Positions 20,686 through 30,645 of a DNA stretch of 64,000 nucleotides are shown here, one piece after another; within the stretch, counting starts at the first letter, position 1, and every line of letters begins with the position of its first letter. The DNA comes from Ephemerocybe angulata (taxonomy: Eukaryota > Basidiomycota > Agaricomycetes > Agaricales > Psathyrellaceae), in assembly GCA_013368325.1 (NCBI GenBank), contig JAACJK010000109.1, forward strand, positions 1,054,001 to 1,118,000, given 5' to 3'. Made by a program: the position numbers and the translations under genes. The notes beneath the pieces were generated by a model. The model did no database searches, was not told the origin of the DNA, and worked only from the letters and a program-made list of their open reading frames with translations.

Positions 20686-23437
20686 CTAATGGTTATATAA
20701 CCTGGCTTGAAGTCGAGCAATTATGTCTTCATTAGATCCTCCAGCAGAAACACCATGAAACTTAGCCACCTTGTTCAAAAGTTGGCGCTTGAGCAGTCTT
20801 AAGGCAATTATATCTTGAATATTGAATGTAGATGGATCGAATGCTGCATCTTGAAAGGCTGGGGCCTGTGTAAACTGGGTGAATTGGCTGAACTGGGTGA
20901 ACTGGGTAGGGGGAAGCATCTGGCTATCTGGCTGTTGTGTGGGTCCTTGAGGTGCTATCATCGAAGCAGGAGGGACAACAGCGAGACCAGAAAGGTATGT
21001 AGAAGGGGTCTGGTTGATATTTGGAGCCAAGGGAGTATGAGCTGCGCTCACAGGAGGTACTGGGGGTTGAGTTGAGGATGATGAAGGGCCCGGGATAAGA
21101 GCATGTAAGGCATCTGCTTTAGCTTTCTTTCCAGACTTCTCTCCACCAGCGTATGCATCAGTATGGACTCGCTTTCGCTTACTCTTAACATGTGCATTCA
21201 TAACATCTCTTGTCTCGGGCCATGTGTGCTGATTTGGTGCGATTTTCTTCTGTTTGGGTAGAAGCTGTGCTGCATCTCGAAGAATATTGGCCGTAAATTC
21301 ATCGGCCGTATCAATGAGTGATTGAAGCTGGGATGTTCTGCTGGTGATTTGTGAGGAATGCTGATCCTTTAGAGCACAAACGAGCGACGAGAGCGAAGAT
21401 ATTGCCTTTTTGATCAATTCTTGAGCTTCATCAACTTCCGGCGGGGCACGTAACTCGCTCTGTCCATTGGACTCAAACGTATCCGGGGAGCTGGTGTTGA
21501 GGGAACTGGATGAAATGGGCTCGCATAGCTCAGGATAATGAATCTGGGCTGCAAAGATGTGCTTGCACATCATTATCTTTGGAAATGAGAGGCAGGAGCA
21601 ATCATATGCATCCAGATCGACCTTGTAGTGGACATCTGGAAGCGACTGCGACTTTACAGTGAAGATCGAGCTGTCATCGTCAGATTGCACAATATCACCA
21701 CTTGGAATGGTATTTGCAAGTCTTTCAATGCGAATTCTCTCTCTTACTTCGAGGTCTGGCCCTTCAAATCCGTGTTCTTGTGCGCGATGTTTGTGGCGGA
21801 AGTATGGGATGACTTGTTGCGTGAGGATGTAGATCAAATGATCAGCGCGACGATTGCGCTTGTTCTGCATGAATTTTCCCTTCAAGATATGGTGCCAGGC
21901 CTCGACGAGCATGTTGGTATCACAGTCTTGAAAGATTGTGCGCTCTTTTCGAAATACAGCGGACCAGAGCTTCACATTTGGGATCCAGTTGGTCTTCAGA
22001 TACTCAGTGACACTCGCGGGAGCGATCGTCTGAATTCTTTCCCATTCCGACCAGAATTTGGCATTGTCCGTAATGCGTATCCAGCGTTTCAGAGCAGACC
22101 ATAGCTCAGGAAAGGCATGGATATTAAACCGTTGCTGCCAGTTATGCAAAACATGCCACCAGCATAACAGCACCTCTGCATCTGGGTAGTGCTGACGCAC
22201 TGCATTGATTTGACCGTGGTCCTTATCGGACATGACATATTCTGGGGCAACATCTGGGAACCGAGTGCGCATGGTGGACATGAAAAATGAAATGGTTTCT
22301 TCAGTTGCATTGGACGAGAGCATCCACGCACAAGGCATGCCTATCAAGTAGTCAGAAAAGGCCGAAATTAATCAGAAGTAATCGAACGCACCATGTCCCC
22401 ACCGGTCACGAACGAGCAAGGTAAAGAGGTTCATTCCTTCGTAATGGGTCGTATTATGTGTCGCATCTATTCCAGCAAACCGTGCACCATGTTTCTGCCA
22501 GCATTCTTGCTGATATTGCGTTTGAATTATGAGAACAAATGCATCAGAATCCAACCGCACGGATGTGGCTGCAGACGCATCGGAGCTGGTCTTCAAAAAG
22601 ACATAGTGTCCCTCGCTCCTGAGTTTTTCCACCCATCGGAGCACAGACGGTCCATCTTTCTTTGCCAATCGGATACTCTCTTCCTCAATGATGCGCTCAA
22701 CACGGCGAACATCAGAGCGGGAAATAAACTCGGACCGTGATACGTCTGCATCTGAGGCACTCGAGTTGCCTTCTTCAGTGTATATACGCCCGCGTACATG
22801 TTCAAGCTAACCGTAAATAGAATTAAGTCGACAAGCTTATCAGAAAGACCAAATCACGCACCACTCTAGTTGGGTCTATACCCATACGCAACATGCCTTC
22901 GATCTCTTGCCTGGATTTGGACGACATGCGCGTGAACCTTGCATTTTCGGCGCCAAGTTCGTGATTATGATCGGGAACATATAGACCAATTACAGTCTTG
23001 TCCATGAGCACGGTCAACGTGAGCCTGCAACCACAGCCCGTTCGCTTGTTTGGCACTTTCCTATCCCTATCATGCTTCTTCACATAGCGTGAACTCCCAC
23101 AGACTTTCCCGCGAGAGCACATGTATATATGCTTGGTAACCCATTTACCGACACCCTTCTTATTAGGGCGCCTCGGCTCTTTAGCAGAAAAGCTGAACAA
23201 CTTTTCCTCTGTCTCCCGGGCCATCCATTCTTTAGCTTTCTCTAGGCTAGGCCACTCCATTCTAACCTTCTCAGTGCCTTCATCCTCCTCCTCCTCCTCA
23301 AGGACAGAGGAGTCAAATTGGTGAAAGAGCAGATCGGGTTCCAAGGTCGATGGTGGCTGTGGCTCAGCATGATTGACAGAAGGTGCCGTGCTTGTGATGC
23401 TGGGATCTATCCTGAATTTCGAGGTTTGGGACAACAT
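20686..23437 (-). CDS. MULE transposase (FAR1-type N-terminus, DDE domain, SWIM zinc finger)
   Basis: Three exons (22862-23437, 22392-22806, 20686-22340) joined by 55- and 51-bp introns give an unbroken 881-codon protein. An N-terminal Cys/His region (YMCSRGKVCGSSRYVKKHDR, GCGCRLTLTV, DHNHEL) resembles the FAR1/WRKY-GCM1-type DNA-binding fold. The MULE domain has the first Asp in FAGIDATHNTTHYEG, a second in VMSDKDHGQINAV, CWWHVLHNW, and a candidate Glu in TNMLVEAWHHILKG. The SWIM finger is YDCSCLSFPKIMMCKHIFAA. The C-terminal 250 residues are low-complexity, with an NLS-like KSKRKRVH, four Q-F repeats (QFTQFSQFTQFTQ), and an end resembling a SAP-type DNA-binding helix pair (LLNKVAKFHGVSAGGSNEDI). 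It should cut and join the surrounding inverted repeats. No disabling mutation is seen. Confidence 0.92.
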
Positions 23438-23574
23438 TGGGGGAGAATAGAGGCAGAAAATACTGTATTACAGCAGAGTAGGTGGAGGTTATGGAGTAGG
23501 GGAGAAGGGGACAATCTGTGGCTCATTTCGCATCGCGCGCGCGCGCGCTTTGAGAATCTCACGTGCTCAATTAC

Positions 23575-23635
23575 CCGTTTTGGGAGGCTTAGTCAGCATT
23601 TCCTCTTTCGGAAATGGTGACAAAAGACAAAACCT
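23575..23635 (-). repeat. Right terminal inverted repeat of the MULE
   Basis: Read on the minus strand it begins AGGTTTT, then the shared core, then GACTAAGCCTCCCAAAACGG. It aligns with the left repeat without gaps over 61 positions. Confidence 0.85.
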
Positions 23636-23644
23636 GGCACCATT
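23636..23644 (+). repeat. Right target-site duplication of the MULE
   Basis: GGCACCATT immediately follows the right terminal inverted repeat and matches the left copy in 8 of 9 bases. Confidence 0.8.
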
Positions 23645-23947
23645 ACCGTGCGATTACCGGATTACGAATTCGGCTTATGTCCCCGATTTCACGTGCGTCA
23701 GCAATTAGAGAGCACGTTCTGGATATGGAAGGAGATTCTTCCGCTCGAAATGGCAGGAGATTTCCGCGCTGTCCACAGCATACCGCAGCCTGGCGACGGC
23801 TTGGCGTGCGACATGGTGTGGTCCCCCTAACGCCCATAATTCTGCCAGGGACCATCCATCAGGTTTCGACAATGTAGCCGTATCTATCTTTATTTTATGC
23901 TCCACGTTCTTTACACCCATTTCCACCTTCCTTCTCTTCCTTCTCCC

Positions 23948-24693
23948 ATGCGCCTCTCTCTTTTCTTTCCTTTTCTTCTTCTGTGCATTGTAGGATGGTG
24001 AGTGTCGACCAACGCGGTCCAACATCGCCGATCTGATTCGCCCTCAGCGTTCTGTCGCAAGCCCCAACGGGCTCGACCACCACTACGGAACGGTCATCAG
24101 CCTCCGCTTCGACGTCGAAGTCCCACTCTGGGTCTGCCTCCACTTCCACTAGCACTAGTATAAGTACTAGCAGGACTCGGCACAGCGTATCGCTGCTGCC
24201 GATTCCGACAGGCACACATCCCATTGGGCGCATAATCCCGACGAAAACCAACTTCTGGCCAACGCCTTCAGAGAGACCACCGAAGGAGGACCACATACCG
24301 CCGCGACGGCATGGCTTCAGGAGCATAAACATCATGTTTATTGTACTTGGCGGCGCCGTGTTCGTGGGCATGCTCATCGCGTTGACGCGCTTTATTCATG
24401 TTCATCTTCGGGCGCCTAAACGGGATAGGATGGCTGAAGTTTTGGAGCGACGGCAGGTGCAACAGGAAATATGGGATATCCAGCGTCAGTCCGTCATGAT
24501 ACGCCCAAATTACTTTGAACCAGCGCCGCCGTACTTCCCTCCTCCGCCAACATATGATTTCGCGAAATCGTCTCCCGTCCGCAGCACGCCTCCGTACACC
24601 GACGCAAGCGTCTCGGACGAGCTGCCATCGGGCAGTACACTCCTTACTCCTAACTATTCCTCACGGGAAACATCAAACACCGACCGGGCGTAG
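23948..24693 (+). CDS. Single-span membrane protein with signal peptide, Ser/Thr stalk and PPxY-type tail
   Basis: Exon 1 (23948-23997) encodes a classic signal peptide (MRLSLFFPFLLLCIVG). A 50-bp intron (23998-24047) joins it in phase to exon 2 (ends 24693), giving 231 codons. The ectodomain is Ser/Thr-rich (SASASTSKSHSGSASTSTST) and probably O-mannosylated. One span follows (INIMFIVLGGAVFVGMLIAL), then a basic stretch and a cytosolic tail with PAPPYFPPPPTYDF, which contains a PPxY motif (PPTY) able to bind WW domains of Nedd4/Rsp5-type ubiquitin ligases. Layout is that of small fungal wall-sensor-like or Rsp5-adaptor-like proteins, but sequence similarity to a named family is not recognised. 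The first exon is too short to be found without splicing. Confidence 0.78.
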
Positions 24694-27600
24694 CATCTCG
24701 CTTGGTTGTTCGTGCATCAACGACTAGAACCGCTCGAAACCATCATTCGCAACGACCACCCCGACATCCACATGCCTATCCTCATTGTTCATTTCGTTCT
24801 ACCAAGCATTTCTCGTACACAACTACAGCCCTGCATTCGTTATCTATCGGCTCGTTCCACTTTCATTCGTGTTATTAATGGCCATGGGACTCTCTATTTA
24901 CGGACTTGACTTCTCCAAGTTCTCCTCATGTATTCTTAGAACTGCTGCCATCATGCTCACTTCTCTCCATGATAAAGCTACATACACATATAATTGTACT
25001 CATCTCCAACTGCGTATAACGCTATTCCAACGGCACTCACGAGCTTGGCGCTGATATATTTCTCCTTGCCCTTCACCTCTCATCTGAGTGCACGCCTGAA
25101 CGGTGAACCCCGCGCGGCGCTACTGATTGGCAGGGAAGTTCGTACTATGCAGTGACCTCCCCATGATCTTTCTCGTAAGGGTTCCAGGCCCAGCTCGAGT
25201 CCATGAAGCAAAAACGCGAACTTTCCGGAAGAACGCGAGAAGTCTGCAGGTTTTGTGTACTTAGGTCCTACAACAGCATACACCTGCTATAATTGGACCG
25301 CAGTATATTGAAGGCCTAATCAGGCCGCAGGGTCCTCGGCAAACAATCCGCATGATTCACCGCCGGCGCTTACCTTCCCCTTCAGCCATAGCAAGAACAA
25401 TGCACCTACAGAGCAGCAGCAACGAGGGATCGAGCCCCCTGTCCACAGGACTAATTCATTTCAAAAACCGCCAGTCGGCCACACGGACCTGAGAAATGCA
25501 CCGAACCACGCGTCTCAGAGCCGCGCCTGTTTGGCAGTAATTTGCAGGGCCCGGCGCTCATGAATCGCGCGAGGCTGGCGCGCGGCTGCGTCCCATTCGC
25601 TCTCGCATCCTCTGGCGCCCACTCGCCCAGCTCGGGCACCTACTTTATCTCACTTTCGGTAGGCCAAGGGATGGTTAAGAGAGTCTGGTGCCCAAACGCA
25701 ACAAAACGTTGCCCTCTTCACAAGCCGCCAAGCCGTTCAGGAATAGAAGCCGACGAGTTATCCAGGTACCTTCCTAATGCATAGGGACTATTGTCCAATA
25801 GCGATTGCACAACCCGCCTTGCGCACGACTCTGGTGCGTGCAACTGTCATTTGCGCCCACAACATGTCCTCACCACGACCCTCGGACGCCATTCACGCAA
25901 CCTCAATGCCACGGGTGCGGCGCGAAGTTCGAAGATTTGACGCAATGGTGCGGGCAATTGAAATGTCGCCCTAGGTACTCCTGAATAGGGCAATCATCCA
26001 CTGCCGAGCGGTTATTCTGGTTGTCCTAGATAGAAGCGGGGAAAGGGCGAAAATAATTGTCCAGCCCACAGGAGATCATCTGACACTTCTCGCCCCTGTC
26101 ACAGAAAGTGAGAGCTCCTGTGCGGGTGCACTAGAGTAGAAGATAAAATAGCCCAGAAGGACAGCGATGTTCTCTGGGAGAGGTAAGGAAAGGTGATCCA
26201 AGCTGGTGGATAAGCAGGGCAGTTTTACAGTTTTAAGTGCCCACCAGAGATTGATAGCCCGTAAATTGGAAGAGATGGTGTCCTCGAGCCAAAATTTCAA
26301 AGAACGATTACGATCGCTCCGGTAGGTCATTCCCCTTGTACCAGCACCAGTTTTGAGTGCGGATGATTCGTTTGACGTCAAGAGAGCTTGAAGCCTCCCA
26401 AGAATCCTGGTCCTCTCCTTGGTCCAGGAAGCATTGTAAGACTACCCCAAGAACGCTATACACGCTCGATCCATGGACCTATTACTGATCCAAATAGTTT
26501 ATATGCTGTTGATTGCCCGACACCCACATCGACTCGACCAGTTCGCGACTTGATTGAGGGCCTCGCCCTTCTATGCTGGCTTAATTCACACTGTTTCTAG
26601 TATGAAGGCACCATTAACGGCTTCGATTCACATCCTGTAAACGCATGAGTTTAAAAGAGATGGCGCACCTTCGTCGAGTGGTTCCCAGGTTGAAGTTGAG
26701 TAATGGGTCGTAGGAAAGGGAAACAAGCATCGGCCCAGATACTCGCAACTATAGTGTAAACTGTTGAAGGTAGGCCTAGAAAGCGTACCTCAAAGTAAGA
26801 CCCCATCTCCAAGCTAATGAAGGCCTCAGAGGCGCCATCTGAATCGGTGAACGCACAGAAGGCTCACCGATGGCAGGTGGTGGAGCGCAGTCCAGCATCG
26901 ACGAGATCAAGACTAGCTTCCGATGATCATTCCTGTGTGACGATAGATGGGCCCTTACGCGTTGTTAGGCGTTGTTGACTCCCAGTGGAGAAGCATGCCA
27001 TTCAAGAGTAGTCGAGTGTCGGCTAGCAGTGACCCCTTTGACGCTGGCCTGACTCCACCCCGCCAGCAGAACATTTCCACAAGGATTATGTGCTCGATCG
27101 TCTCTCCAGCTTGCAGACTCCAGAGAGGGGCAGTCATCGGGACATTCAGAGCAGACGCTCCTCGGCGCTGAGGATAACCTTTTGCATGACGCAAAAAACA
27201 CCAGAGCAGGTACCCTCCCCTTCGCTTGGCAATCTGAAGAAGATCATCGCCCGTTAAAAGGTGTGTTAGCATTAGAGCTTTCAGCTTTGAATGTTGAAAC
27301 GTTGAAGATTCATAGTCGAGTGACGGCGGTAGTGGTGGTTCATGGAAGAGTTGGTGTTGATGCGATCAATTTCGGAAAGCCCCTGATACCCACACGGTAT
27401 CGCAAGCGCCCACTTGGCGCCCATTTCCTCTCGTCGACATCGGAGCGGAGACCATCAAGCCCGGTGAGCCAGGATTTGTACAGAAATGTATTACTGCTAT
27501 ATTGCCCATATATGCTAGTGGTACATACAAGTCCATGAGGACGAAACAATTAGCCAGAAAGGCACACCCAGATTATAGATACAGCTGTACAACCAGTGAA

Positions 27601-27751
27601 ATGAAGAAAAAATGAAGCAAGAGTAATATCAAGGGGGTGCTATATCGTGCACACCTCTGTGACGCCAACTTTATGGTTGCGACAATAAGCCACAAGCCAT
27701 CGTGGCACGGTATCAGGTCGTCTACCCATCTAGATCTTCTTCAACGGCCCG
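24694..27751. other. Gene-poor stretch of 3 kb
   Basis: Only short ORFs lacking coding character are present, none extendable by plausible introns. I found no long terminal repeat, inverted repeat or recognisable transposase fragment. A degenerate hammerhead-like core lies at 27531-27547 (see findings). It may contain old, unrecognisable repeat DNA or non-coding transcripts. Confidence 0.5.
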
Positions 27752-30645
27752 TTACTCCTTCGCGCCTTCCGTCGGTTTTGTCTTGTACCTCCAGTCCCAG
27801 TCGCGCTTTTCTGACCCCTGCTCATCAGCGATATACTCATCTTCCTCCCTATACACATAGTCCTGCTTCCCCACCATCACCTTCAGTTTCCTCCCGTGCT
27901 TTCCGTTCGCAATTTCCGCTGCCACTCCAGCACCTAGCATCTCAGTCTCCTGGTCAAGTTCCATTTCGACTTTGACATCGCGGTCCGCATCCATAACTCT
28001 GGCGTACTCAAGGAATAGGCGGAACATGTAAGCCGTCATGTCCGCTCGACGCCAATACTTGAGACTCCACTCGCGTCCGGCAAGAGCAATCTTCTCCGCA
28101 AGGTCGAGGTGTCCGTTGTTCCCCGAGGGGTCCCCACGGAAGAAGTACAATGAGTCAAGGAGGTCGGAAAGGTCGAGTTGCACAGGCACAAAATGAACCC
28201 AAGGAGCAATGCGGTCGGTATACCTATCCTCAAATTAGGCCTGGAACGTTGGGTACCGTTACGGTGTAACAAACTCACCATTCAGGGTATATGGTAGCCT
28301 TGAAGATACACGCATTGGACGTGATCAATCTCTTGAATCTTGAGGACCACCCATTTCCGTCGACATCCATCACGAACTTGTATCGGCCCTGCATCTTCCC
28401 ATCATGCACCTTCCTGAACTCGTACACGTCCCTTAGACGCTCGCACATCCTCCCGTCACAATTCAACGGCTCTCCAGCATAAGCAATGTCAGCCATCGCA
28501 GGCGCCCACTTCGCCTTCAGAACCTCCTCGCTCTGCTCGCCCACTGCCCAAAGTGGGTTGGGCGTACTCCTCAGGACTCTAGCCTTCGCGCTTTTGATCT
28601 TCGGATACGCACTCTCGGATCGGGCGGAGAGTGTTGAGTCCTCCGGGACCTCGTCAGGTTCTACCTTTGGCCGCATCTCGACAGGAATCCCAGACTCAAC
28701 TTCCTCCTCCTCAGCGCCCCTCCTAAGCCTCCCAGCCCCTCCCCCGCTCCCCGGCCTTGGAATAATATCCACCCACATCTTATTCGCCCAGTCCACTAGT
28801 CTCCCTCGCTGCCCAAGCCACCAAAGCTTCCCATCGTGACGGTCTTCATTCTCAATCTGGAGACCCAGCCTCTTCTCATCGCTCCATTCCACATCGTCTC
28901 CCCCACCGTGCCACATACCCGTATTCCGTCCACGCCAATGCAACCGCATATCTTCCTTCTCAGCGAACGGTGGGTCCTCCTCACGCGGGTACACGTCCTC
29001 GACCCAGTTGAAGGGAAGCGCGGCCATCATGTCGTCGTGCATCGTCGTCGGGCTGTACCCGAATTGAGGTATCAGCGTGCGGTGCGGAACGGGGCCAGTT
29101 CCGTGCGAGAGGAATTGTCCATGCGAGAGCAGGTGGGCAGGGTGTAGGCAGGGGTCCATGGACTGGCGGTGATCATGGATGAAGGTCTTAGGCAGGGGCT
29201 TCGACGTTGCGTGAGCGTAGGGTGATTTGTGCTTCAGGGAGAAGATGTCAGAGAGGGGAGGAGGGTAAGGGGTGTAGGGGATGGGGTCGACCCAGGCAGC
29301 AGAGAAGGGAGGGCAGGACGACCGCCAGCCATGGAGTTTGTGTTCTCGATTCTTGGACATGTCAAGGTCTGGAACGGGGCCGAGTCAGTCCATCATGATA
29401 GATGAACCAGGAACTTGTTGACGCACATTTGCCCGCCTTTGCGGCCTCCTTTGCCTCCTCTCGAAGCTCCCAGTCACTATGCAAATTGGGGTTGTCGTGT
29501 GGACTGAATATCGCTCTGAAAGGTCTGAGATAATCCTCGATTTCCTCCAAAATCTCGATAACCATTGTAGCGCCCCTCGCTAGCTCGTTTTTCACATTCT
29601 CGTCCTCAGGCAGGGTATAATTGAGAATGACGAGGTAGTCTTCGAGCTTTTCCTTCCCAATTGTATACGAGTCGGCGTGGGCTTCCCAGTCCCGCTGCAC
29701 TTGTCGTAGATGACTGGGGTCGACGCCCCAGAACGGTGATAGGTCGCGGTCGATCTGGTTGTACTCGTCAGGCAGTTGCACCGAATGGCTCTGTACGTAG
29801 GTCCACCAGATATCGAAGCCTTGTGGTGGTCGGCGACCATACCGCCTTTGGTACTCGATATATGCTTCTTTGAGCGTCTTGCTCGCTGTCTTGTGCTTCT
29901 GGTCCCATAGAAGCTCTGCGCGGCTGATCAGTTCGAAAATCGGATGCGATCCGCTGGGCGAGACTTCTACGAGGCCATCGGCGCGGTAGAAGTGCGATGA
30001 CGATGCTGCAACGGTGTCCCACTCCGACTGGGTATCTGATTTTGATGCTTTGGTGACTTTTTCAGACGGTGGGGGCTGGAGGAGGACTGGGGTTGACGAT
30101 GAGTTGACAATGAGGAAACCAAAAGCATCGCGGGCAATGCTGGTGCTGCTAGGGTCCTGGGGTACAACTGTGACAGTCTGTGTGAGCCGTAGTGTCGACG
30201 TTTTCGTCACTGTCAAGAGGCGACTGTTAAAGGGAAGATCCTCTGCGGGAGGAATGCTTCCTGCATTGGTTGGACTAAAGAAGGAAAGAAAACACAGTCA
30301 GCACCAAACATGGTCTGTCATTGAATGTTCGATGAACTGTCGCGCCACTCACTACTTTTGCCATTTATCCTTTACCTCTACTTCGTTTTGCTGACCCGAA
30401 CGCGAATACCATTCCTGAAAGACTCCGGCAAACCAGATAGCGAACCCTAACAGAGTGACGAGGATGACAGGGCGCCTAATGTACCGCAAAATGAGCGAGG
30501 TGAGCCAAAATCGTCGTCTGGGTGCTGGACGCGGTGGGTATGCGTGTTGGTTGCTGTCGCGATGGAAGTGTAGGGTATGTGGTGGAGGTGAGCGCTTTGA
30601 GGTCGTTTGGGAACCAAATACTGCGTTGAGAAGCGAAGAGGCCAT
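27752..30645 (-). CDS. GT90 / CAP10-domain glycosyltransferase (Golgi type II membrane protein)
   Basis: Four exons (30353-30645, 29427-30274, 28279-29368, 27752-28223) sum to 900 codons with every junction in phase. The N-terminus has a cytosolic head, a membrane span (RPVILVTLLGFAIWFAGVF) and a Thr/Ser-rich stalk. The CAP10 region contains RYGRRPPQGFDIWWTYVQ, then GRNTGMWHGGG, a Glu-rich insert, RYKFVMDVDGNGWSSRFKRL, SNACIFKATIYPEWYTDRIA and WVHFVPVQLDLSDL. This block order is that of the GT90 family, which includes Cryptococcus CAP10 and the beta-xylosyltransferase CXT1. The likely role is transfer of xylose or glucose onto glycans in the Golgi; the exact donor and acceptor cannot be read from sequence. 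It sits isolated between two gene-poor stretches. The start at 30645 is chosen because it puts the span about 60 residues in. Confidence 0.93.

Larger units (their letters stand above)
20481..23635. mobile_element. Complete Mutator-like (MULE) DNA transposon, 3,155 bp
   Basis: The ends are inverted repeats. The outer 27 bp (20481-20507 and 23609-23635) share the 20-base core GTCTTTTGTCACCATTTCCG exactly. Similarity continues inward without gaps to about 61 bp at each end, with 47 of 61 positions matching by my count (inner block CTAAGCC in both). A 9-bp target-site duplication with one mismatch flanks the element. Just inside each terminus is an alternating CG run (near 20545 and 23530). The only gene inside is an intact MULE transposase on the minus strand. 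Intact frame, near-perfect TSD and matching ends suggest a fairly recent insertion of a potentially autonomous copy. It sits between RIB1 and a small membrane-protein gene without visibly breaking either. Confidence 0.9.

Noticed and set aside
25400..25470. tRNA-like GGCTCGATCCC on the minus strand
   Set aside because: No matching acceptor or anticodon stem could be drawn.
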